Shown here piece after piece: positions 42,387 through 51,010 of a stretch of DNA of 64,000 nt. The translations under genes and the position numbers were made by a program. Below the pieces are notes generated by a model that was not told where the DNA came from, ran no database searches, and saw nothing but the letters and a program-made list of their open reading frames with translations. Origin of the DNA: Salinisphaera dokdonensis (lineage in GTDB: Bacteria; Pseudomonadota; Gammaproteobacteria; Nevskiales; Salinisphaeraceae); contig NZ_APND01000005.1 of the NCBI RefSeq assembly GCF_040361215.1, forward strand, positions 62,001 through 126,000, written 5' to 3'. The stretch's first letter is position 1. Every line of letters begins with the position of its first letter.

Positions 42387-43577
42387 TCAGCCGTTGTCTA
42401 CCGGAATCTCCATCTCGCTGGCGGGAATCTCGCGCACCAGCTCCGGCACGGCCCATTCGACACCGTCCTCGACCTTGATCTTGAAGTGATACATCGGCTG
42501 CATCGCCTGATGGTCGGCGGCCCGGATATGCATCGTGCCCTTGGGCGACTCGAAGTCCAGACCCTCGAAAGCCTCGATCAGCGCTTCGGTATCGGTGCTG
42601 CCGGCTTTCTTGATGGCGGCCACGATCGCCATCGCCTGAGCCATGCCCTGCGCGGTAAAGAAGTCCGGCGGGCCGTCGAACCGTGCCTGGTGCTGTTCGA
42701 CCAGCCAGTCGTTCACGTCGTTATTCGGGTTCTCGTAATAGTAGTAAGTCGCGCCTTCCATGCCCGGGAATTGCTTGTAGGCAACCAGCGCGGGAATGAT
42801 GTTGCCGCCCGTGGTGAGCTTGATATCGAAGCGCTCGGGCTGCAGATCCTGGATACGGCTCATGGGGTTACCCTTGCCGGCCCAGATCGTGAAGATATAT
42901 TTCTCTTCACAGTCATCGCGGCCCTTGAGCGTGTCGAACAGGCGCTGGGCGGCGGCCGTGAAATCGGTCGTCTCCGCCGGCAGATACACCTCCTTCACGA
43001 TCTCCGCACCGCGGGCTTTCGCCGCCTTCGTATAGGCCGCGACACCATCACGGCCGAAGGCATAGTCCTGCGCCAGCGTGGAGATGCAAACGCCCTCGTC
43101 GGCCACCGCTGCCGCATTCGAAATCGCATCCTGCGAGGAATTGCGGCCCACGCGTACGACATAGCGGTTGTAGTTCGCGCCCGTAATCGAATCGGCCACG
43201 CCTTCCGGAATGAGCAGTTTTTGGTACTGGGCCGCGACCGGCAGCATGGCCAGCGCCACACCGGAAGACACGTCGCCGACTGCGATCGTCGCGTCGTCCT
43301 GCGTATAGGCCTCGGCCAACAGTGCCCGCGCACGCGGCGCCTTGAGCTGGGTGTCCTTGGTAATCAGATTGATCTTCTTGCCGAGCAACTCGTTGCTGCC
43401 ATCGGTCGCGTATTCGAAGCCCAGTTCCATGCCGTGCTGAAGCTGCTGGGTGTAGGCCTCGAGCGGGCCGGTAAAGCCGGCGACGTGGGCGATGGTGATG
43501 CTGTCGTCCGCGGCGTTAGCCTGCAAGCCGATCACCGTGAGCGCGCTCGCCATCAATGCGCGTGTCGTGTTCTTCAT
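42387..43577 (-). CDS. Branched-chain-type ABC transporter substrate-binding protein
   Basis: A 396-residue periplasmic binding protein of the LivK/aromatic-acid type. Signal peptide MKNTTRALMASALTVIGLQ with cleavage at ANA-A. Family segments: ITIAHVAGFTGPLEAYTQQL, GKKINLITKDTQLKAPRARA, VGDVSSGVALAMLPVAAQ, and ARGAEIVKEVYLPAETTDFT; a Cys pair (GVCIS, DDCEEK) may form a disulphide. The ATG at 43577 follows GGAGGGGAC. First gene of the Liv operon, preceded by promoter and palindrome at 43643-43700. Ligand unknown. Confidence 0.9.
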   Translation of the reverse strand: MKNTTRALMASALTVIGLQANAADDSITIAHVAGFTGPLEAYTQQLQHGMELGFEYATDGSNELLGKKINLITKDTQLKAPRARALLAEAYTQDDATIAVGDVSSGVALAMLPVAAQYQKLLIPEGVADSITGANYNRYVVRVGRNSSQDAISNAAAVADEGVCISTLAQDYAFGRDGVAAYTKAAKARGAEIVKEVYLPAETTDFTAAAQRLFDTLKGRDDCEEKYIFTIWAGKGNPMSRIQDLQPERFDIKLTTGGNIIPALVAYKQFPGMEGATYYYYENPNNDVNDWLVEQHQARFDGPPDFFTAQGMAQAMAIVAAIKKAGSTDTEALIEAFEGLDFESPKGTMHIRAADHQAMQPMYHFKIKVEDGVEWAVPELVREIPASEMEIPVDNG

Positions 43578-43642
43578 GTCCCCTCCGTTTCCGACCGCAT
43601 GTCGCGATCGCATGCCGTTATTGTTCTTGCCGGACGCCATAC

Positions 43643-43665
43643 ATGACGTTTGACTCAGTCGTCAT
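43643..43665. promoter_or_regulatory. Palindromic operator candidate upstream of the Liv operon
   Basis: A 23-base palindrome: ATGACGTTTGA, one central C, then TCAGTCGTCAT. Both arms match RTGAC-NNN-TGA (16 of 16 defined positions). It begins six bases downstream of the -10 box for the minus strand. Confidence 0.65.
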
Positions 43666-43671
43666 GTTTTG

Positions 43672-43700
43672 AATATAGCTCGCTTCCTTCAGACGAGCAA
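43672..43700 (-). promoter_or_regulatory. Promoter candidate of the Liv operon
   Basis: On the minus strand TTGCTC (43695-43700) and TATATT (43672-43677) are 17 bases apart. The palindrome lies directly downstream. Confidence 0.5.
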
Positions 43701-43910
43701 GCCGACGCTCCAAGCTCTCGTTCATCGCGCCGAAGCGACCATAAAGCCACGCCGCTTCAACGTCCTCCCGCGCTACCTGTCGACAACCAGCCTCGAGAAC
43801 CGGATACGCAGAGAAAACACGCCAGCGGTCGACCGGGTCGCCGCATGACCCACCATGCGCGCTAGACTCGGGCCCTCGCTTTTTCGGACGCCGATCGACA
43901 CGCCGCGATC

Positions 43911-46900
43911 ATGTTCTATCTCTATCATCACAACGACCTGGCCCGTCTGGCCGAACTGTTCGGCGCGCTGCGCCAGCCGTCGCCCGAACGTCCGGTCTCG
44001 CCGCTGGCTGTCGATACCGTGCTCGCCCCCAACCCCGGCATTGGCCGCTGGCTGTCGATCCAGCTCGCGGAAAGCGAAGGCATCGCCGCCAATCTGGATA
44101 TCGCCCTGCCCGGCGGTTGGATATGGAATCTGTTGCGAACGGTGCGCGATGCGGAGGTAGCGACAGGCAAGCACTTCGAGGCCGATTGCCTGCCCTGGCA
44201 TCTCTACGCGGCACTGCCTGCAATGGCGACAGAAATCCCGGCCGTTGCCGACTATCTCGGCGATCCGGTCGACGAAGTACGCCGCTACCAGCTCGCTCGC
44301 CAACTCGCAGACGTTTTCGACAAGTACCTGATCTATCGCGCCGACATGCTCGCGCGCTGGGAAGACGGCGAAACCCCGGCAGACAACCCCGGCCGCTGGC
44401 AGGCCCAGGTCTGGCGCTGGCTCACCCATGAAAGCCGACTCGGCCGCCGCCATCGCGCTCGCGTGCTCACCGACTTCATCACCCGCCTGCGCGACGACGA
44501 GACATTGCAACGGCGCGTCGTCGCCTGTTGCCCGGACAAACTCTATTGCTTCGGCCTCGTTGCGCTCGCGCCCGATCACCTGCGGCTGCTCTATGCGCTG
44601 GCCGAACATATCGACGTGCATTTCCTGTTGCCCAACCCCAGCGAGGCCTACTGGGGCGACGTGACCACCGGCCGGCTCGCACTCGATCTGCCGACCACCG
44701 ACGACGGCGATACCCTGCTGCCGGGCGAAGCCGCGGTGGAAACGGGCCACCGACTGCTCGGCGCGCTCGGGCGCATGGCCCGCGACACGCTGCGGGTACT
44801 CTATTCAGACGAGTTCGCGGGCATGATCGAGCCGGAGCTGGGCGAGCTCATGGCCTACGACGCACCCGGCCACGACAGCCTGTTACATCGTATTCAGACC
44901 GATATCATTCAGCTCGATTGTAGCGATCCGATCCAGGGCATGGCCGACGACGACACCTCGTTGGAAGTACACGCCTGTCACAGCCCCCTGCGCGAGATTC
45001 AGGTGCTGCAGGATCAACTGCTCGACCGCCTGGCAGCCGACGACAAACGCGTCGCGGCCGGCGAGATCGAGACCAAAGACCGGCTCGCGCCGCGCGACAT
45101 CATCGTCATGCTGCCGGACGTCGCCGCCTACGCCCCGGCTATCGAAGCCGTATTTGGCGGCGCGCCGGCGGATCGCTATCTGCCGTTCGGACTGGCCGAT
45201 CGCGCACGCTCGGCCGCGCACCCGATCGTGACCTGCGTATCCGCCCTGCTCGATCTACCGCTCTGGCGCTGGGAAGCCAGCGCGCTGCTCGACCTGCTCG
45301 CCGTGCCGGCCGTGATGCGCCGCTTCGGTCTGTCGGCCGGCGAACTGGATGCGATCACCGACTGGATCGGCCAGGCCGGCATACGCTGGGGCCGCGACAA
45401 AACCCATCGCGCCCAGCTCGGCGCCGGGGCGTTCGAACAGAACAGCTGGCGTTTCGGCCTCGACCGCCTGCTGCTCGGCGTGGCCCAGTCCGACGAGGAA
45501 ACGCTGACCGACGGCGTCGCGCCCTGGGCCGATCTGGAAGGCGGCATAACCGCCGCACTCGGCAAGCTCTGGCGCTTCGAAAACACGCTGTCGAAGATCG
45601 CCGACGCCTTGGCGGAAGCTGCCACACCGGGCGACTGGCAGATCCGCCTCAACCGCATGGTCGACCTGCTCATCGCACCCGCCATGGACGCGCCCGACGA
45701 ACAACGCGCCGTGGACGGGCTGCGTAGTGTGTTCGCGCAGTTCGAGGCCGCGGAAACCTGCACCAGCGAAGCACCGCTCGCCGAAGACCGCCACCTCTCA
45801 TGGCCCGCCGTGCGCGACATGCTGCGCAGCGCACTCGACTCGGCCAGCGAACGCCAGCCGTTCCTCGCCGGCGGCATCACCTTCTGCGGCATGGTGCCGT
45901 TGCGTGCGGTGCCGTTTCGCATGGTCTGCGTGCTGGGCATGAACGACGATGCCTTCCCGCGCCAGGACACCGGCCGCGCGTTCAACGTCATGTTCAACGC
46001 GCCGCGCCTGGGCGATCGCAACACCCGCGACGACGACCGCCTGCTGTTCCTACAGGCGCTCACCGCCGCGCGCGATACCTTCTATATCAGCCACGTCGGT
46101 CAGGACGTGCATACCGGCGAGGCGCTGCCACCGTCGCCCATCGTTGGCGAGACGCTAGAATTCATCCATCGTCATTATTTCCGCGACTGGTCGGGCAAGG
46201 ACTTTCGTCGCCGGCTGATCCACGAACAGCCCATGCAGCCGTTCTCGGTCCGTTACTTCGCGCCGGACGAACCGGACCGCCGCGTATTCACCTTCGCCGG
46301 CGATTGGCGCGATGCCACCAAGGCGGCCGTCAGCGCCCGCGCAGTCCGCGCGCCCATGCTCGACGACAGCGTGGCACCCGCGGCCGAAACCATCGAGGCG
46401 GTCGATCTCGACAGCCTCAAGCGCTTTTTCGACCACCCGCCCCGCGCGTTCTTCCGCGAACGGGTGAAGCTCAATCTGGATATCGAAGATCACCAGGTCG
46501 ACGATAACGAACCGATCGCCCTGAATCCGCTCAGCTCGGCCGGCCTGCGTCAGCGCCTGTTCGAAACAGCGGATGCCGCCGGCGACAACGAGATAGAACT
46601 CGCCCCGAGCGCGCTCGAGCGGGCCCGCGGCACGCTGCCACCGCCGCCGCTGGCCGATCCGAACTATGCCGCCGAGGCGGAGTCCGTCAACGAACTGCTG
46701 CCGATCTGGCAGCGCTGGAAACAAGACGGCGCCCCCGAGAGCGTGGATATTCATCTCGACGATATCGCCGGCGTTCGCGTAACCGGCCGCGTCGCCCAAC
46801 TCTGGCCGGGCGCGCTACGGCGCTTGCGAACCGGCAAGCTCAAGACCCGTTTTCGCCTGCGCTACTGGATCGACTATCTCGCCGTGGTCGCCGCCGGCCA

Positions 46901-47324
46901 CGATGTGGCGCTGGAAATCGCGGGCTTCTCGGCAAAACCCAAGGACATGTCGCTCGCCCAGTACAGCGGCCGCATCGACCGCGAAACGGCACGCGCCGAA
47001 CTGGCCAATCTGGTCACGCTCTATATCGACGGCCAGCGCCAGCCGCTGGCCTATCACCCCGATCTCGACGACGGCTACGAACCCGAACAGAACAAGGCGT
47101 TCGACAACTTGAGCTTCCGCTTCAAGCCCGAGGCTTATCAGCCCCATCACCTCATGCGCGACCCGTATCTTGTGATGCTGTTGGACGATGCGCAGGCGCC
47201 GCTAGGCGAGGACGCGCTTAACAGCCCGTTCATCGCCGCCATCGATGCCGTAAGCGGCCCGATGAACCGCGCTATCCAACCGGCCGACAACCCGCCCGAA
47301 ACGAACACGTCGGAGTCCGCATGA
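43911..47324 (+). CDS. recC: RecBCD enzyme subunit RecC
   Basis: The 1137-residue subunit that recognises Chi and supports unwinding in the RecBCD nuclease-helicase, acting in repair of double-strand breaks and degradation of linear DNA. It begins FYLYHHNDLARLAELF and has the SF1-like core (VLAPNPGIGRWLSIQLAESE, PLREIQVLQDQLLDRL, GGITFCGMVPLRAVPFRMVC) with no functional Walker A, as expected. The C-terminal part has the inactive nuclease-like fold. Length is close to the E. coli protein (1122). The ATG overlaps nothing upstream; its stop overlaps recB by four bases. Confidence 0.93.
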   Translation: MFYLYHHNDLARLAELFGALRQPSPERPVSPLAVDTVLAPNPGIGRWLSIQLAESEGIAANLDIALPGGWIWNLLRTVRDAEVATGKHFEADCLPWHLYAALPAMATEIPAVADYLGDPVDEVRRYQLARQLADVFDKYLIYRADMLARWEDGETPADNPGRWQAQVWRWLTHESRLGRRHRARVLTDFITRLRDDETLQRRVVACCPDKLYCFGLVALAPDHLRLLYALAEHIDVHFLLPNPSEAYWGDVTTGRLALDLPTTDDGDTLLPGEAAVETGHRLLGALGRMARDTLRVLYSDEFAGMIEPELGELMAYDAPGHDSLLHRIQTDIIQLDCSDPIQGMADDDTSLEVHACHSPLREIQVLQDQLLDRLAADDKRVAAGEIETKDRLAPRDIIVMLPDVAAYAPAIEAVFGGAPADRYLPFGLADRARSAAHPIVTCVSALLDLPLWRWEASALLDLLAVPAVMRRFGLSAGELDAITDWIGQAGIRWGRDKTHRAQLGAGAFEQNSWRFGLDRLLLGVAQSDEETLTDGVAPWADLEGGITAALGKLWRFENTLSKIADALAEAATPGDWQIRLNRMVDLLIAPAMDAPDEQRAVDGLRSVFAQFEAAETCTSEAPLAEDRHLSWPAVRDMLRSALDSASERQPFLAGGITFCGMVPLRAVPFRMVCVLGMNDDAFPRQDTGRAFNVMFNAPRLGDRNTRDDDRLLFLQALTAARDTFYISHVGQDVHTGEALPPSPIVGETLEFIHRHYFRDWSGKDFRRRLIHEQPMQPFSVRYFAPDEPDRRVFTFAGDWRDATKAAVSARAVRAPMLDDSVAPAAETIEAVDLDSLKRFFDHPPRAFFRERVKLNLDIEDHQVDDNEPIALNPLSSAGLRQRLFETADAAGDNEIELAPSALERARGTLPPPPLADPNYAAEAESVNELLPIWQRWKQDGAPESVDIHLDDIAGVRVTGRVAQLWPGALRRLRTGKLKTRFRLRYWIDYLAVVAAGHDVALEIAGFSAKPKDMSLAQYSGRIDRETARAELANLVTLYIDGQRQPLAYHPDLDDGYEPEQNKAFDNLSFRFKPEAYQPHHLMRDPYLVMLLDDAQAPLGEDALNSPFIAAIDAVSGPMNRAIQPADNPPETNTSESA

Positions 47325-50300
47325 CCGCCCCCCAGCCCTTCGAAGCCGCGAGCCTGCCGCTGAGCGGCCTGCGTCTGATCGAGGCGAGTGCCGGCACCGG
47401 CAAGACCTTCAGTCTGGCCGGCCTGTATCTGCGGCTGATCGTCGAGGAAAACGCGAGCGTGCGCGACATCCTGGTGATGACGTTCACGCGCGCGGCCACC
47501 CAGGAACTGCGCGAGCGAATCCGTGCGCGCCTGGCGGACGCCGCGCGCATCGCGTACGCGCCGGAACACGCCGTGGCCGGCAACGCCGAACACGAGTTCA
47601 CGCAGCAGATCCTCGCCACACGCGATGAAGAACCGATCGCGCTCGCGCGGCGGCTGGCCGATGCCGCTGCCCGCGTGGACGAGGCCACCATCGTGACGAT
47701 TCACGGCTTCGCCCAACGCGCAGCCAACGAGAACGCGTTCGAGTCCGCGCTGGCGTTCGACCGCGGCGAGGCCATCGACGACCCCAGCATCTTTCGCGAA
47801 GCCGCCGCGGACTACTGGCGCGAACACGTCTTCGGCACCGGCGATGCCGCCGGCGACGTGCTCGCTCTCTGGCCCACGCCGGACGCCCTGCACGCGACTA
47901 TCGCGCCGGTACTTGCCCGCCCGCACGTAGAGCTGGCCGGCATTGACGACAAGCAGATCGCCGACCTGCACAAACAGCTTGTTGACAGCTGGCCCGGCAC
48001 CTCGAAACCCCTAGCAAAGGCGCTCACGGAAGCGTTCGAAGCCGACGCGCTCCTCAAGAGCGAAGCGCTCTACAAAACACTCGCTGCAGAAGAGGATCTG
48101 GCCGCCACGATCGACGCGCTCGACGCCCGTATTTGCGCGGCGATCGACGCGGGCGACGTGCCCGCATTGCCCGAGTGGCTGACGCTTCTCGCGGCGCCCT
48201 CTTCGCAGTTCAAGAAAGCCGCCAAGTTTCAGGAATACGCCGCGCCGCTGGACGAACTGCCCGCGCTCGGCGTGCTCGCCGAGCTGCAGCCGCTCGCCCG
48301 CCTGCTCGCCATACGAAAAGCCGTGGCGGCCGTACGCGCGCGTGCGGCCCTGCGCAAGATCGAACGGCGCCAGTACAGCTATGACGATCTCATCGCCGCG
48401 CTGCACGACGCACTCACCGCGCCGGCCACCGGCGACGCGCTCGCCGACGCCCTGCACGCCCGCTGGCCGTTCGCGCTGGTCGACGAATTCCAGGACACTG
48501 ACCCGCTGCAGTACGCCAGCCTGCGGCGCATATATCTCGATCGCCCGCGCGAGCACGGCGCGCTGCTGCTCATCGGCGACCCGAAACAGGCGATCTACGG
48601 TTTTCGCGGCGGCGACATCTACGCCTATCTCGCCGCCGCCCGTGCAGCCGGCGATGCTCGCTACACGCTCACCACGAACTTCCGCTCGATCCCGACCGTG
48701 CTTGAAGCCATTCAAGCGCTCTATCAACTCCCGAACAAAGACCCGTTCGTGGTGCCGCAGATCGACTTCCCTGCCGTCAAAGCCGGACGCAAAGCAGGCG
48801 ACAAGCGCATCGTGATGCGCGACGGCGCGGGCGATGACTCGGTCGATCATGGCGGCGGCGAGATCCCCGCGCTCACGGTCTGGGAACTGCAAGGCGGCGT
48901 GCAGGTCCTGAAAAACGGCAAGCGCAAGAACCCGCCCAAGGGCGACGACAACGCGCGGCTGGTGAATGAAACCATCGCCCGCATCGGCCAGCTGCTCGAT
49001 GGCCAATCCGCACACTGGCAGTCCACAGACGGCACAACGCAGCCAATCGCCGCACGCGACATCGCCGTGCTGGTCAACAACCACCGCGAGGCCACCACGC
49101 TGCAGGCCGCACTCGCCCAGCGCGGCATCATGGCTGTCTGCCAGCATCGCGATTCCGTCTTTGCCTCGGAAGAAGCCAACGAGCTGCGGCTGATCCTGCG
49201 CGCCATGGCGGCACCGGACGATGCCATGGCCGTGCGTGCCGCCCAGCCCACCGCGCTGCTCGGCAAACGCCTGGGCGATCTCATCGCGCTGGCCGACGAC
49301 GACCATGCCATGCAGCTCGCGATCGAGCGCTTCCAACTGCTGCACGAAGCCTGGTCGGCCCGCGGCGTGCTCACCGCGCTCGAGCGCCTGTTCATGGAAG
49401 CCGCGCCCGGCCTGCTCGCCCTCACCGACGGCGAGCGGCGCATGAGCAACTATCTGCAACTCGGCGAACTGCTCGCGGGCGCGGAGAGCGAATGCTTCGG
49501 CATGGCCAGCGTCGTGCGTTGGCTGGACGACCATATCGCCGCCGCGCTCGATGGCCAGAGCAGCACTGTCGACGACGAAAGCCAATTGCGCCTGGAATCC
49601 GATGCGGATCTCGTACGCATCAGCACCGTGCATGCGGCCAAGGGCCTGCAGTACCCCATCGTGTTCCTGCCGTTCGCGCTCTGGCTCGGCACCGCCGGCG
49701 CGCCCGACAAACCGCCGCTGATCTTTCACGACAAGGCCGGCCACGCACGGATCGATCTCGTCGGCACGGCCGAGGCGAACAAGGCCCAGGCCGTGACCGA
49801 AGCCCGCTCCGAAGCGCTGCGCCTGCTCTATGTCGCACTGACCCGCGCCGAGCAGGCGGTAATCGTCGGCTGGCGCGAACCGGACGACTACGGCAACAGC
49901 GGCGCGTTGGCGGACCTGCTGCAACGCGACGGCGGCCCGGCCAGTGCCGCGCTCGATCGCCTCACTCGCGATCACGCGGACGCGGTCACCGTGGCGCCCA
50001 TCAACATCGCCGAACCGCCGCCCCGCATCACGCACCGCGCCCCGCTCGATGCCGACACGCTCGTGCAAGCGCGCGACGACCTGCCCACGGCCCGCCCGCG
50101 CTGGTCCACCTACAGCTTCTCGCGCCTGGCCCATGCCCCGACCGACAGCAAACCGGCCGAGCTGCCCGAGCCCGGCGCCGAGGACGAACTCACCGCCGCG
50201 CCTACAGAAGTCGTCGGCGACGAAGCCGAAGGCACGCTGCCGGCCCTGGACGCCCGGTTGTCCGGCGTGCGCTTCGGCTCCGCCGTGCACGACATCCTCG

Positions 50301-51010
50301 AGGAATGGATCGCCAACGATCGGCGTGAGCGCTGGCCGGCGCCCGGCGAAGCACTCACCGAGGAGCAGTATCAGTTCGTCGAAAAACGCCTGCGCCAGTA
50401 CGCGCTGATCGCCGAAGACAAGGCCGACCCGCGTATCGCCGACACCGCCGACCTCGTCGCGCGCACGGCACACACGCCCCTGCCACAAATCGGCCCGCTG
50501 GCCGCGCTGGAAGCCGAACACACGCTGGCCGAAATGGGCTTCATGCTGCGCCTGCGCGGCAATCGCCTCGGTGTGCTGGTGGACACGCTACGCAGCGCCG
50601 GCTACCTGCCGGCCGCGCTCGGTGGCCATCCCATGCAAACGTTGTACGGGCTGATGCAGGGCTTTGTCGATCTGGTCGTGGAAGTCGACGGCCGCTATTT
50701 CATTCTCGACTACAAGACCAACCGCCTCGGCGACACGCCCGCGGCTTATGGCGAAGCCGCGCTGGAACGTGCCATCGGCCAGGCCCACTACGACCTGCAA
50801 TACCTCATCTACACCGTCGCCCTGCATCGACATCTGCGGCGCTGCCTTGGCGACGCCTACGATCCGGCAACTCACCTGGGCGGTGTGCAGTACCTGTTCG
50901 TGCGGGCCATGGACGGCGAGACGGAAACCGGCGTCTACAGCGACCGGCCGCCACTCGAACTCGTCGAAGCGCTGGATGCCCTGTTCGACCGCGAAGCGGA
51001 GGCCGCATGA
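47321..51010 (+). CDS. recB: RecBCD enzyme subunit RecB (helicase/nuclease)
   Basis: A 1229-residue 3'-to-5' helicase and nuclease subunit. Walker A near residue 23 (SAGTGKTFSLAGLYLRL), LVMTFTRAATQELRERIR, Walker B region FALVDEFQDTDPLQYASL, LLLIGDPKQAIYGFRGGDIY, and STVHAAKGLQYPIVFLPF. The C-terminal RecB-nuclease site is complete: GSAVHDILEEW, VDLVVEVDGRYFILDYKTNR with D1130, Y1131 and K1132. Length is normal. Start ATG overlaps the recC stop, and its stop overlaps the recD start, so the three subunits are translated in series. Confidence 0.95.
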   Translation: MTAPQPFEAASLPLSGLRLIEASAGTGKTFSLAGLYLRLIVEENASVRDILVMTFTRAATQELRERIRARLADAARIAYAPEHAVAGNAEHEFTQQILATRDEEPIALARRLADAAARVDEATIVTIHGFAQRAANENAFESALAFDRGEAIDDPSIFREAAADYWREHVFGTGDAAGDVLALWPTPDALHATIAPVLARPHVELAGIDDKQIADLHKQLVDSWPGTSKPLAKALTEAFEADALLKSEALYKTLAAEEDLAATIDALDARICAAIDAGDVPALPEWLTLLAAPSSQFKKAAKFQEYAAPLDELPALGVLAELQPLARLLAIRKAVAAVRARAALRKIERRQYSYDDLIAALHDALTAPATGDALADALHARWPFALVDEFQDTDPLQYASLRRIYLDRPREHGALLLIGDPKQAIYGFRGGDIYAYLAAARAAGDARYTLTTNFRSIPTVLEAIQALYQLPNKDPFVVPQIDFPAVKAGRKAGDKRIVMRDGAGDDSVDHGGGEIPALTVWELQGGVQVLKNGKRKNPPKGDDNARLVNETIARIGQLLDGQSAHWQSTDGTTQPIAARDIAVLVNNHREATTLQAALAQRGIMAVCQHRDSVFASEEANELRLILRAMAAPDDAMAVRAAQPTALLGKRLGDLIALADDDHAMQLAIERFQLLHEAWSARGVLTALERLFMEAAPGLLALTDGERRMSNYLQLGELLAGAESECFGMASVVRWLDDHIAAALDGQSSTVDDESQLRLESDADLVRISTVHAAKGLQYPIVFLPFALWLGTAGAPDKPPLIFHDKAGHARIDLVGTAEANKAQAVTEARSEALRLLYVALTRAEQAVIVGWREPDDYGNSGALADLLQRDGGPASAALDRLTRDHADAVTVAPINIAEPPPRITHRAPLDADTLVQARDDLPTARPRWSTYSFSRLAHAPTDSKPAELPEPGAEDELTAAPTEVVGDEAEGTLPALDARLSGVRFGSAVHDILEEWIANDRRERWPAPGEALTEEQYQFVEKRLRQYALIAEDKADPRIADTADLVARTAHTPLPQIGPLAALEAEHTLAEMGFMLRLRGNRLGVLVDTLRSAGYLPAALGGHPMQTLYGLMQGFVDLVVEVDGRYFILDYKTNRLGDTPAAYGEAALERAIGQAHYDLQYLIYTVALHRHLRRCLGDAYDPATHLGGVQYLFVRAMDGETETGVYSDRPPLELVEALDALFDREAEAA

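Larger units (their letters stand above)
43578..43910. other. Divergent intergenic region between the Liv operon and recC
   Basis: 333 bases containing the Liv promoter and its operator candidate (listed separately) and, to the right, the presumed recC promoter, which I could not assign. Confidence 0.5.

Noticed and set aside
48011..50521. 836-codon open frame antisense to recB
   Set aside because: Long antisense frames are common in GC-rich genes; the sense strand encodes complete RecB motifs.
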